The notes: generated from the letters alone by a model not told the origin. A stretch of DNA of 32,681 nt from Methylobacterium sp. Leaf465 (GCF_001424705.1 NZ_LMRA01000016.1:1-32681); one strand, 5' to 3'. Shown: positions 24,217 through 31,966, numbered from the stretch's first letter. Program-made: numbers and translations.

Positions 24217-25064
24217 GCGCCGCGCCGGCCGCCGTCGCGGCGTCCGTGCCGGCGGCCCCGCCCCGCCCGCGCGTCGCATGGCCCTGGGGGCGCCTGCGCG
24301 CGGCGGCCCTGGCCCTGGCGATCCCCGCCGGGCTCGCCGTCATCTGGCATCTCCTGACGACGGGGCGGCCCTACAGCCTGATCCCGCCGCCCGCGGAGGT
24401 CTGGACGGCGCTGGTCGACCTCGCCGTGGGGGGCATCAACGACGACGCCTTCAGCGCCACCCTGCTCACCCATCTCGGCGCCTCGCTGTCGCGGGTCTAC
24501 GGGGGCTTCGCCCTCGCGGTGCTGTTCGCGCTCCCCCTCGGCCTCCTCATCGGGCGGGTGCCGCTGATGCGCCAGCTCCTCGACCCGACCTTCCAGATCC
24601 TGCGGCCGGTGCCGGTCACCGCCTGGCTGCCGCTGGCCATGATCCTGTTCGGCCTCGGGCCGCGCTCGGCCTACTTCCTCGTCTTCCTCGGGGCGTTCTA
24701 CCCCATCCTGGTCAACACCATCTTCGGGGTGCGCTCGGTGGAGCCGCGCCTGTTCGAGGCGGCCAGCATGCTCGGCTGCCGGGGCTCGGCCCAGTTCGCC
24801 CGGGTGGTCCTGCCCGCCGCCCTGCCGTCGATCTTCACGGGCCTGCGCCTCGGTCTCGGCTTCGCCTGGGTGGTGATCGTGGTCGGCGAGATGACCGGCG
24901 TGCAGACGGGGCTCGGCGCCATCATCATGGAGGCGCGCCAGCTTTCCCGCACCGAGATCGTCATCTGCGGCATGATCGTCATCGGCGTTGCGGGCTTCCT
25001 GTCGGACCGGATCGTCATGCTGATCGGCCGCCGCCTCCTGGCCTGGAGTCCGTCTCATGGGTGA
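24213..25064 (+). CDS. ABC transporter permease (SsuC/TauC-like)
   Basis: A 283-residue inner-membrane permease with about six helices. The membrane loop that contacts the ATPase reads EAASMLGCRGSAQFARVVLPAALPSIFTGLRLGLGFAWVVIVVGEM (EAA motif around 176-205), typical of the SsuC/TauC/NrtB group. The GTG start overlaps the previous stop by four bases, and its last bases overlap the ATPase start by eight, so the three transporter genes are translationally coupled. Confidence 0.92.
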   Translation: MSAAPAAVAASVPAAPPRPRVAWPWGRLRAAALALAIPAGLAVIWHLLTTGRPYSLIPPPAEVWTALVDLAVGGINDDAFSATLLTHLGASLSRVYGGFALAVLFALPLGLLIGRVPLMRQLLDPTFQILRPVPVTAWLPLAMILFGLGPRSAYFLVFLGAFYPILVNTIFGVRSVEPRLFEAASMLGCRGSAQFARVVLPAALPSIFTGLRLGLGFAWVVIVVGEMTGVQTGLGAIIMEARQLSRTEIVICGMIVIGVAGFLSDRIVMLIGRRLLAWSPSHG

Positions 25065-25836
25065 TCCGACGCTTCCGATTCTCGAGATCCGCGACGTCGG
25101 CAAGACCTTCGCGGTCCAGGGCAGGACGGTGACCGCCCTGAAGGGGGCCAACCTCACGGTGACGCGGGGCGAGTTCGTCTGCCTGCTGGGCGCCTCGGGC
25201 TGCGGCAAGTCCACCCTGCTGCGCATCGCCGCCGGCTTCGAGGCGCCCTCCTCCGGCGAAGCGTGCATGTGGGGCAAGCCCATCGCCGGCCCCGACCCGT
25301 CGCGCGGCATGGTCTTCCAGGATTACGGCCTGTTCCCCTGGCTCTCGGTCCGCGACAACATCGGATTCGGTCCGAAATCCCGCGGGCGCCCTGCGCCTGA
25401 GATCCGCGACACGGTGGCCCGCTACATCGACCTCGTGGGCCTCGGCCCCTTTGCGGACGCGCATCCCCACCAGCTCTCGGGGGGCATGAAGCAGCGCGTC
25501 GCCATCGCCCGGGTGCTGGCCAACGAGGCGGAGGTGGTGCTGATGGACGAGCCCTTCGGGGCGCTCGACGCCATGACCCGCGAGCGCCTGCAGGACGAGC
25601 TCCTCGAGCTCTGGAGCCGCACGGGCCTGACCGTGCTGTTCGTCACCCATGCCATCGAGGAGGCGATCTTCCTCGCCGACCGCGTCGTGGTGATGTCGCC
25701 GAGCCCCGGCCGGATCGACGCCGTGCACGACATCGCCCTGCCCCGCCGCCGCGACGTCTCGAGCCCGGCCTTCAACGACATCCGCCGGATGCTCTCGGCC
25801 CAGCTCCACAGCCATCACGGCCGCGTCGCCGCGTGA
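25057..25836 (+). CDS. ABC transporter ATP-binding protein (SsuB/TauB-like)
   Basis: A 259-residue nucleotide-binding subunit that drives the neighbouring permease. Walker A is GASGCGKST (45-53), the Q-loop Gln88 lies in VFQDYGLFPW, the signature LSGGMKQR is at 140-147, Walker B VVLMDEPF at 160-167, and the H-loop His198 in FVTHAIEEA. All catalytic residues are present. VMSPSPGRI after the H-loop is typical of nitrate/sulfonate/taurine ATPases. The ATG overlaps the permease end. Confidence 0.95.
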   Translation: MGDPTLPILEIRDVGKTFAVQGRTVTALKGANLTVTRGEFVCLLGASGCGKSTLLRIAAGFEAPSSGEACMWGKPIAGPDPSRGMVFQDYGLFPWLSVRDNIGFGPKSRGRPAPEIRDTVARYIDLVGLGPFADAHPHQLSGGMKQRVAIARVLANEAEVVLMDEPFGALDAMTRERLQDELLELWSRTGLTVLFVTHAIEEAIFLADRVVVMSPSPGRIDAVHDIALPRRRDVSSPAFNDIRRMLSAQLHSHHGRVAA

Positions 25837-25865
25837 GGCGCTGACGTCCGGAACGGGTCCCTCTC

Positions 25866-25877
25866 CCCCTCGAGGGG
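25866..25877. repeat. Intergenic palindrome (possible terminator)
   Basis: A perfect 12-base palindrome CCCCTCGAGGGG in a pyrimidine/purine-symmetric context (CTCTCC... / ...GGAAGG), between the ATPase and deacetylase genes. It may be an extragenic repeat or a partial terminator that lowers expression of the last two genes. Confidence 0.4.
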
Positions 25878-25941
25878 AAGGGGAACGGGCGGCGCCCGCC
25901 GCCCTCCACATGTCCAACCCCTGGTGCCGCGCCGAGCCCGC

Positions 25942-26859
25942 ATGACCGAACCGGATTTGTCGGACTCCCGCCGCCCCGAGCGCCGCCTCGCCTACCGGGC
26001 CGCCATCGACCGGCCGCGCCTCGTCCTGCCGAAGGGCAAGCACGTGGCGATCTGGCCGGTGGTGAATGTCGAGCACTGGCTCATCGACAACCCGATGCCG
26101 CGCCAGATCCTGGTGGCGCCGACCGGCGCGACCCTCCTGCCCGACCTCGCCAACTGGGGCTGGCACGAATACGGGATGCGCGTCGGGTTCTGGCGCTTCC
26201 TCGCGGCGTTCCAGGCGCGCGGGGTCCGCCCGACCCTGTCGGTCAACGGCTCGGTCTGCGAGGCCTATCCCCGCGTGGCGCACGAAGCCCACGCCGCGGG
26301 CTGGGAGTTCATGGGCCACGGCTTCCACCAGGTCCCGACCCACCGCATCGCGGACGAGCCCGCGATGATCGCCCGGACCCTGGCGGCGATCCGCGCCGTG
26401 ACGGGGACGAACCCGCGCGGCTGGCTCGGGCCCGGCCTGACCGAGACCCTCGACACCCCGGACCACCTCGCCGCCGCCGGTCTCGACTATGTGGGCGACT
26501 GGGTGGTGGACGACCGGCCCAGCCGCATCGCCACCGCGACGCGCCCGCTCATCGCCCTGCCCTACTCGGTGGAGCTGAACGACATCCCCCTGCTGGCGAT
26601 CCAGCATCACCGTGCCGACGAGTTCGTGGCCCGGGCGCTGGCCCAGGTCGAGCGCCTCGCCGCGGAGGCGGCCGGCGACGGGCCGCTGGGCGGCGCCAAG
26701 GTGATGGGATTCGCCCTCCACCCCTACATCACCGGCGTCCCCCACCGCATCGGGCTGCTGGAGCGGCTCCTCGACGCGCTCCTCGCCCGCGACGACGTCT
26801 GGTTCGCCCAAGGGGGCGAACTCGTGGACTGGTATCGGGGAACCGGCGATGAGGCTTGA
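25942..26859 (+). CDS. Polysaccharide deacetylase-fold protein (allantoinase PuuE-like)
   Basis: A 305-residue protein of the NodB/polysaccharide-deacetylase superfamily, in the branch near PuuE allantoinases. Supporting marks are VAIWPVVNVEHW (where NodB proteins have the catalytic Asp pair), WHEYGMRVGFWRFL (PuuE-like YGxRxGFWR), RPTLSVNGSVCE, GWEFMGHGFHQVP (His126, His129) and GFALHPYITGVPHR. It presumably hydrolyses a C-N bond of an amide, ring amide or acylated amine. The normal Asp dyad is replaced by Asn-Val-Glu. No signal peptide, so cytoplasmic. It lies 105 bases after the ATPase and overlaps the next hydrolase gene by 11 bases. A GTG at 25924 is an alternative start; neither has a clear ribosome site. 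Confidence 0.8.
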   Translation: MTEPDLSDSRRPERRLAYRAAIDRPRLVLPKGKHVAIWPVVNVEHWLIDNPMPRQILVAPTGATLLPDLANWGWHEYGMRVGFWRFLAAFQARGVRPTLSVNGSVCEAYPRVAHEAHAAGWEFMGHGFHQVPTHRIADEPAMIARTLAAIRAVTGTNPRGWLGPGLTETLDTPDHLAAAGLDYVGDWVVDDRPSRIATATRPLIALPYSVELNDIPLLAIQHHRADEFVARALAQVERLAAEAAGDGPLGGAKVMGFALHPYITGVPHRIGLLERLLDALLARDDVWFAQGGELVDWYRGTGDEA

Positions 26860-27721
26860 GACCGACGGGACGCCGCCGACGGACTGGCGGGACCTCGACC
26901 GCGCGGCCCTGAGCCGGGCCTACGACAATGCGGGGGCGGTCGCCGACAGCGCCGCCCGCCTCGCCGACTGGAGCGCGCGCAGCGCCGCCCTCCGGGCCCG
27001 CCCGGGCCACACCCTCGATCTCCCCTACGATCCGGGGCCGCCCCACGCTGCCGGCCCCCGGAATCGGATCGACCTGTTCGCCTGCGGACGGGCCGGCGCC
27101 CCGCTGCTGGCCTTCATCCATGGCGGCTACTGGCAGCGGAACGCGAAGGAAGGCTTCGCCTGTCTGGCCGAGGGGCCGCTCGCCCTCGGGCTCGACGTGG
27201 CCCTGATCGGCTACACCCTGGCGCCGGAGGCGTCGCTGACCCGGATCGCGGACGAGATCCGGGCGGCCCTGCACGCCCTGCGGGCGCACGATGCCGCCGT
27301 GGGCCTGGGGCGTCGGCGCCTCGTGGTTTCCGGCTGGTCGGCGGGCGGGCACCTCGCCGCCCTGGCGCTGGACGGGCCGGACGCCGATGCCGGCCTCGCG
27401 ATCAGCGGGATCTACGATCTCGCGCCCATCCGGCGGACGTCCCTCGACGACGCGCTCCGGCTCACGCCCGGGGAGGTGGAGGCGCTGTCGCCGATCCGCC
27501 TGGCCCCCCGCCGCTTCGTCCCCCTGGTGGTCGCTTACGGGGCCGACGAACTGCCCGAACTTCGGCGCCAGTCGAAGGCCTACGCCGCGGCGCGCGCGGC
27601 GGTGGAGCCCGAGACCCGCTGCGTCGCGCTCGACGGCGCGGATCATTTCTCGATCCTCGAGGCCCTGGCGCATCCGGACGGGCGCCTGGCCCGCATCGCC
27701 GCCGCGTTGGGCCATTCCTGA
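26849..27721 (+). CDS. Alpha/beta hydrolase, kynurenine formamidase-like
   Basis: A 290-residue alpha/beta hydrolase. The oxyanion motif HGGYW (91-95) is characteristic of the arylformamidase/kynurenine formamidase branch. The nucleophile is in GWSAGG (Ser164), the acid is likely Asp233 in YGADELPE, and the base is His266 in DGADHFSI, giving a complete triad. Members hydrolyse formamides or related amides and carbamates. It overlaps the deacetylase gene by 11 bases, so the two are co-translated and probably act in sequence. No kynurenine-pathway gene is nearby, so another formamide-like substrate is more likely than formylkynurenine (inference). Confidence 0.85.
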   Translation: MRLETDGTPPTDWRDLDRAALSRAYDNAGAVADSAARLADWSARSAALRARPGHTLDLPYDPGPPHAAGPRNRIDLFACGRAGAPLLAFIHGGYWQRNAKEGFACLAEGPLALGLDVALIGYTLAPEASLTRIADEIRAALHALRAHDAAVGLGRRRLVVSGWSAGGHLAALALDGPDADAGLAISGIYDLAPIRRTSLDDALRLTPGEVEALSPIRLAPRRFVPLVVAYGADELPELRRQSKAYAAARAAVEPETRCVALDGADHFSILEALAHPDGRLARIAAALGHS

Positions 27722-27802
27722 GTCGTCCCGGACGCGAATCGCCCCGCCTCCGCCCGGTCGGCCCCTCCTCCGACCCGCCTCGGCTCAGGGCAGGCCACGC
27801 AT

Positions 27803-27844
27803 CGTGAACAGCTGATCGTGAACCGCTGATCGTGAACCGCTCAT
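27803..27844. repeat. Three-copy 14-bp tandem repeat
   Basis: Three adjacent copies of CGTGAACCGCTGAT (27803-27816 with one change, 27817-27830, 27831-27844 with one change), in the space between the convergent hydrolase and DUF6894 genes. Confidence 0.85.
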
Positions 27845-27910
27845 GGAAAGTTAATGCACGGCCCCGTCGATGCGGCATAGCTTCGGCTTCGGACGCGCAG
27901 GCCCGCGCAC

Positions 27911-28132
27911 TCACGCCCTTGGGACGACGGGGATGCGGTGCAGGTCCCGCCCGTCCGCATCCCGGATCACGAGATCCCAGGCGCCCTCGACATGGACCAG
28001 TTCGCCACCCCTGCGAAGTTCCTCGATGACCAGCGCGGCCTGGGCGATGGCCTCGGCGAGGTCGGCCGCTTCGGCGCCCCTCGCGTCGGTCATCGTGGTC
28101 CGGCCATCGGTGAGATCGAAATGGAAGCGCAT
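27911..28132 (-). CDS. DUF6894-type small protein (73 aa)
   Basis: A 73-residue protein starting MRFHFDLTDGRTTMTDARGAEAADLAEAIAQAALVIEELRR and ending GRDLHRIPVVPRA. It follows the DUF6894 outline: strand 'RFHFDLTDG', a helix with conserved Ala, then strands 'WDLVIRDADGRDLHRIPV'. Its length is typical of the family. The function is unknown. The ribosome site is weak. The other copy in the window (3298-3600) is quite diverged. Confidence 0.8.
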   Translation of the reverse strand: MRFHFDLTDGRTTMTDARGAEAADLAEAIAQAALVIEELRRGGELVHVEGAWDLVIRDADGRDLHRIPVVPRA

Positions 28133-28474
28133 CGGGGAAATGGCCCTCGGGACGCAGGGACGAGCATGGGCCTGTCGCCCCCGCTGACCTGCCGCCCGAA
28201 CCGCCGCACGTCCGTTCCAGGCCGGAAGGGATCCAGGTCTCAGGGTACGGGCGACGGGCCAGTCAAAGGGAGGCCGTGGCGTGCTCAGTATCGGATATCG
28301 TTGCTCAATCCCGATTAACTTCAGGTAGAATTAAGCGCTTCATTCATCAAAGATGCAATTGGCGAATGGGATGCGCAATTGCGCTAGAAGCAGGTATTGA
28401 CAATCGGTCTGGAATAATACTTTTTGTCTTTTGTGCACTGCAAAAATGCGTCGTGGCATTGAGGGGCGCTGCCG
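28133..28474. other. 342-bp intergenic region, AT-rich right half
   Basis: No gene supported. Bases 28290-28445 are markedly AT-rich for this genome. They hold a TTGACA box and the TGCACTGCA motif described below, and probably the promoter of the small gene at 28475. Confidence 0.5.
28397..28458 (+). promoter_or_regulatory. Promoter-like TTGACA plus TGCACTGCA operator-like motif
   Basis: TTGACA at 28397-28402, with a weak TACTTT 15 bases later, and a TGCACTGCA dyad followed by AAAA at 28434-28446, within a 26-base segment shared with 2573-2598. It lies just upstream of the 48-aa frame. The -10 is poor. Confidence 0.3.
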
Positions 28475-28621
28475 ATGAGCGGGTTCGACGGATATCTTGC
28501 AGGTCCCGGAAGCGAGAGGGCAGGAACCGAGACCCTGCCGGACGAGCGGGTCCTGGCGCTCCGCGCCCATCTCCGGGCCGTCCTTCGAAGCCTGATGTCC
28601 GCGATCCAGCCGGCCTGCTGA
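28475..28621 (+). CDS. Possible small protein (48 aa), unknown
   Basis: A 48-residue frame beginning MSGFDGYLAGPGSERAGTETLPDERV, followed by an amphipathic helix LALRAHLRAVLRSLMSAIQPAC. A GAGGGG Shine-Dalgarno sequence lies about nine bases before the ATG. The frame follows an AT-rich promoter-like stretch. Third positions are mostly G or C in the second half. No family is recognised. It may be a small regulator-like or phasin-sized peptide, but nothing shows this. Confidence 0.45.
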   Translation: MSGFDGYLAGPGSERAGTETLPDERVLALRAHLRAVLRSLMSAIQPAC

Positions 28622-28726
28622 TCCCCCCGCCAGCGCACGGGCCATCCCCCGTTCAGGCGCAGCGGCCTTCGCGCAGGCCGGGGCCATCCGGCTTCCGGCG
28701 AGACGAACGCCTCGCGCCACGTTTTC

Positions 28727-28802
28727 CTTTTCTCGCCAGGCCTTACTTCTCGCGCCAAGCCTTACTTTTCTCACCAGGCCTTACTTTTCTCGCCAGGCCT
28801 TG
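28727..28802. repeat. Four 19-bp tandem repeats at the 3' end of the HlyD gene
   Basis: Four head-to-tail 19-bp units (28727-28745, 28746-28764, 28765-28783, 28784-28802), consensus CTTTTCTCGCCAGGCCTTA on the plus strand. On the minus strand each unit spells the end of the adaptor gene: codons for Lys-Ala-Trp-Arg-Glu-Lys plus stop. Only the unit nearest the gene is translated; the other three lie downstream of the stop. Confidence 0.9.
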
Positions 28803-30133
28803 GCGATCTGGTCGGTGAGCGGCTTGGTGAGGTAGCTGAGCACCGAGCGGTTGCCGAGCTGCATGAAGGTCTCGACCGGCATGCCCGGGACGAGGCGGGC
28901 GGTGCCGAGGCGCTCCTTCTGGTCCTCCGGCACGCGGATGCGGGCCGTGTAGTAGCTCATCCCGGTCTTCGGATCGGAGGTGACGTCGGCCGAGACCCGC
29001 GACACCACCCCGTCGATCTCCGGCGTGGTGCGCTGGTTGAAGGCCGAGAAGCGCAGCACCGCCGCCTGGTCGAGGCGGACATTGTCGATGTCCTGCGGCT
29101 GGATCTTCACCTCCACCGCGAGCTGGTCCGCCTCCGGCACGATCAGCATGGCGGGCTCGGAGGGCGTCACCAGGCCGCCGATCGTGTGCACCGTCATCTG
29201 GTGCACCGTGCCCGATTGCGGGGCGCGCATGTCGACACGCTTGAGCTGGTCCTCGGCGGCCACGCGCTTCTCGACGTATTCCGACCACTTGCCCCGGATC
29301 TCGGCGAGGTCCTTGCCGGTCTCGGTGCGCATGTCGCCGTCGATCTGAAGGATCTGCAGCTCGGTCTCGGCGATCTTGCCGCGGGCCGAGGCCGTCGAGG
29401 CGAGGAGCTGCCCGCGCTCGCCGTCGAGGCGCGCGGCGTCGCGCTCGAGGGCGTTGACCCGGGCCAGGGGCACCAGGTTCTTGGCGTAGAGCTCCCGCAC
29501 GCCCTGCAACTCGCCGGTGATGAAGCCGACCTCGCGGGCCTTGGCCGCGACCTGCTCGGTCAGGCCCTTGATCTCCTCGCGCAGCTGCTGGACGCGCTCG
29601 CGCAGCTGCGCCTTCTGGCCCTCGCGGCCGGCCACGCGGGACCTGAACAGCCGGGTCTCGCCCTCGATCAGGTGGGCCACCGAGGGATCGCTGTCCTTGC
29701 GGGCCAGCAACTCGGGCGGGAAGGCGATGGTGGCGGCGCCGTCGCGCTCGGCCTCGTCGCGGGCGCGCCGGGCGGAGAGCTCGTCGAGGGCCTTCAGGAT
29801 GATGTCGAGGTTGGCCCGGGTCTGGGTCTCGTCGAGACGGATCAGGATGTCGCCGGCCTTGACGCGCATGCCGTCGTGGACCCGCAGCTCGCCGACGACG
29901 CCGCCGGTGGGATGCTGCACCTTCTTCACGTCGGTTTCGACCACGAGCTGGCCCGGCGCGATCACGGCGCCGGAGATCTGGGTGAAGGTGGCCCAGCCGC
30001 CCACGCCCACCACCAGCACCGCGCCCAGGGCGAGGCCGAGGGCGAGGTGGCGGCGGATCGAGCCCTGCGCGGTGGGACGCGGGGGCGTGAGGGCGGGATG
30101 CAGGTCGACGGGGCTGAGGGCGACGGACATCAT
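28781..30133 (-). CDS. Type I secretion membrane-fusion protein (HlyD/PrsE family)
   Basis: A 450-residue periplasmic adaptor linking the inner-membrane ABC exporter to an outer-membrane TolC-like channel. One membrane helix lies at about 30-50 (LALGLALGAVLVVGVGGWATF). The lipoyl half-motif GAVIAPGQLVVETDVKKVQHPTGG follows, then a long coiled-coil hairpin (about 110-290). The beta-barrel part (MRAPQSGTVHQM, LVPGMPVETFMQ) ends with SYLTKPLTDQIAKAWREK, the typical family ending. The ATG overlaps the stop of the exporter gene (ATGA), so the two are translationally coupled; a second ATG follows immediately. No TolC gene is in the window. Confidence 0.94.
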   Translation of the reverse strand: MMSVALSPVDLHPALTPPRPTAQGSIRRHLALGLALGAVLVVGVGGWATFTQISGAVIAPGQLVVETDVKKVQHPTGGVVGELRVHDGMRVKAGDILIRLDETQTRANLDIILKALDELSARRARDEAERDGAATIAFPPELLARKDSDPSVAHLIEGETRLFRSRVAGREGQKAQLRERVQQLREEIKGLTEQVAAKAREVGFITGELQGVRELYAKNLVPLARVNALERDAARLDGERGQLLASTASARGKIAETELQILQIDGDMRTETGKDLAEIRGKWSEYVEKRVAAEDQLKRVDMRAPQSGTVHQMTVHTIGGLVTPSEPAMLIVPEADQLAVEVKIQPQDIDNVRLDQAAVLRFSAFNQRTTPEIDGVVSRVSADVTSDPKTGMSYYTARIRVPEDQKERLGTARLVPGMPVETFMQLGNRSVLSYLTKPLTDQIAKAWREK

Positions 30134-31884
30134 GCACTCTCCTGCAGGGCGCCGGGGCCGGCCTGCGTGTCCACGGGGCGGGCCTCCACGGGGACCGAGG
30201 CCGGACGCAGCACGCGCTTGAGGACCTCGTCCTTCGGCCCGAAGGCCTGGGCCCGGCCCTCCGCCATCATCAGGATGAGGTCGACCGCGCCGAGGGCGGA
30301 CGGCCGGTGGGCGATGACGATGCAGATGCCGCCGCGGCGGCGCACCCCGATGATCGCCTGGGTCAGGGCGTTCTCGCCCTCCGCGTCGAGATTGGCGTTG
30401 GGCTCGTCGAGGATGACCAGGAAGGGATCGCCGTAGAGGGCCCGGGCCAGGCCGACGCGCTGGCGCTGGCCGGCGGAGAGGCCGGCACCGCCCTCGCCGA
30501 TGCGGGTGTCGTAGCCCTCCGACAGGCGCAGGATCAGCTCGTGCACGCCGGCCGCGCGGGCGGCCGCGATCACGGCGTCGGAGGGGGCCTGCGGATCGAA
30601 GCGGGCGATGTTCTCCGCCACCGTGCCGGCGAACAGCTCCACCTCCTGGGGCAGGAAGCCGATATGGGGGCCGAGATCGTCGGCCGACCATTGGTCGAGG
30701 GCGGCGCCGTCGAGGCGCACCTTGCCGCGCACGGCCGGCCAGACCCCGACGAGGGCGCGCACCAGGCTCGACTTGCCCGAGGCCGAGGGGCCGATGACGC
30801 CAAGGCCCTGGCCGGCCTGGAGGGCGAAGCTGACGTCCTGGACCACGAGGCGGGGGGTTCCGGGCGGGGCGACGCTGACGCTCTCGACCTGAAGCGCGCG
30901 GGATGGCGCCGGGAGCGCGTGCGGCTGCGCGCCGGCGGGCATGCGGGCGAAGAGCTCGGAGAGGCGGGCCCAGGACTGGCGGGCCTGGACGAAGCTCTTC
31001 CAGTTGGCGATGGCGAGCTCCGCCGGGGCCAGGGCCCGGGCCACCAGGATCGAGGAGGCGATGATGATGCCGGCGGAGGCCAGACCGTTGATCACGAGGT
31101 AGGCGCCCAGCGCCAGCACCCCGGACTGCAGGGCGGTGCGGAACACCTTGGAGCCGGCGCCGTAGCCGCCGGCGATGTCGGAGGCGCGCTGCTGGGACTG
31201 CATGTAGTCGCGGTTGGCCAGGGCCCAGCGGGTGCCGAAGCGCCCCTGCATGCCCATGGCGGCCAAGACCTCGGCGTTGCGGCGGCCGGCCTCGGCCAGG
31301 CCGTTCCGACGCAGGCCGTGGGCGGTGGCGGTCTGGGCCGGATGCCGGGTCGCCCGGTCGGTGAGAAGGCCGAGGGTGGCGAGGACGGCCGCGCCCACGA
31401 GGGCGGCGACGCCGATCATGGGATGGAACAGGAAGCAGATCAGCAGATAGATCGGCATCCAGGGGAGATCGAAGAAGGCGGAGGGGCCCGAGCCGCCGAG
31501 GAAGGCGCGCAGCTGGTCGAGGTCGCGCAGGGGCAGGAGGCCGTCGCCGGGGGCGGCCCCCTTCAGGGGCGCGCGCACCACGATGTCGAAGACTCGCCCG
31601 CTCAGGGATTCGTCCAGGGCGGCACCGATGCGGGCCAGGATGCGCGAGCGCAGGGCTTCGAGAAGTCCCTGGAAGATGTAGAGCACGAAGGCCAGGATGC
31701 AGAGGCCGATCAGGGTCGGCACCGACCGGCTCGGGATCACCCGGTCGTAGACCTCGAGCATGAAGAACGAGCCGGTGAGATAGAGCACGTTCACGAGCCC
31801 GCTCATGGCGGCCACGCCGATAAAGGCCGTCCGGCACTGCGCCAGTGCCGAGGCCAGCTCGGCGGAATCCCGGGCCTGCGTCAC
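30130..31884 (-). CDS. Type I secretion ABC transporter, permease/ATPase (PrsD/PrtD family)
   Basis: A 584-residue fused membrane/ATPase exporter for unfolded C-terminal-signal proteins. The membrane domain (about 15-300) opens with FIGVAAMSGLVNVLYLTGSFFMLEVYDRVIPSRS, the family hallmark. The ATPase has Walker A GPSASGKSS (365-373), signature LSAGQRQR (469-476) and Walker B FLVILDEPNANLD (488-500). There is no N-terminal C39-like domain, so it fits the PrtD/PrsD/AprD branch. The GTG at 31884 was chosen because GGAAGGAAG lies just upstream; an earlier GTG at 31953 has no ribosome site. Substrates (RTX proteases, glycanases or adhesins in other species) are not encoded here. Confidence 0.93.
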   Translation of the reverse strand: MTQARDSAELASALAQCRTAFIGVAAMSGLVNVLYLTGSFFMLEVYDRVIPSRSVPTLIGLCILAFVLYIFQGLLEALRSRILARIGAALDESLSGRVFDIVVRAPLKGAAPGDGLLPLRDLDQLRAFLGGSGPSAFFDLPWMPIYLLICFLFHPMIGVAALVGAAVLATLGLLTDRATRHPAQTATAHGLRRNGLAEAGRRNAEVLAAMGMQGRFGTRWALANRDYMQSQQRASDIAGGYGAGSKVFRTALQSGVLALGAYLVINGLASAGIIIASSILVARALAPAELAIANWKSFVQARQSWARLSELFARMPAGAQPHALPAPSRALQVESVSVAPPGTPRLVVQDVSFALQAGQGLGVIGPSASGKSSLVRALVGVWPAVRGKVRLDGAALDQWSADDLGPHIGFLPQEVELFAGTVAENIARFDPQAPSDAVIAAARAAGVHELILRLSEGYDTRIGEGGAGLSAGQRQRVGLARALYGDPFLVILDEPNANLDAEGENALTQAIIGVRRRGGICIVIAHRPSALGAVDLILMMAEGRAQAFGPKDEVLKRVLRPASVPVEARPVDTQAGPGALQESA

Positions 31885-31936
31885 GATCTGCTTCCTTCCC
31901 GGCGAGACCGGTGCGGCCCGCCCCTCTCCACAACTG

Positions 31937-31966
31937 TATTTTGAGCGAGCCACTTAGTCGTTGCAA
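31937..31966 (-). promoter_or_regulatory. Putative promoter of the type I secretion operon
   Basis: On the minus strand, TTGCAA (31966-31961) and AAAATA (31942-31937) with an 18-base spacer, 53 bases before the GTG start of the exporter. The patch is AT-rich compared with its surroundings. The match is moderate. Confidence 0.35.

Noticed and set aside
28727..28802. Possible CRISPR array because of four regular repeats.
   Set aside because: The units abut with no spacers and are copies of the hlyD gene end.
31885..31953. A 23-residue N-terminal extension of the secretion ABC transporter from a GTG at 31953.
   Set aside because: There is no ribosome site at that GTG, it overlaps the promoter-like box, and the GTG at 31884 has a strong GGAAGGAAG.
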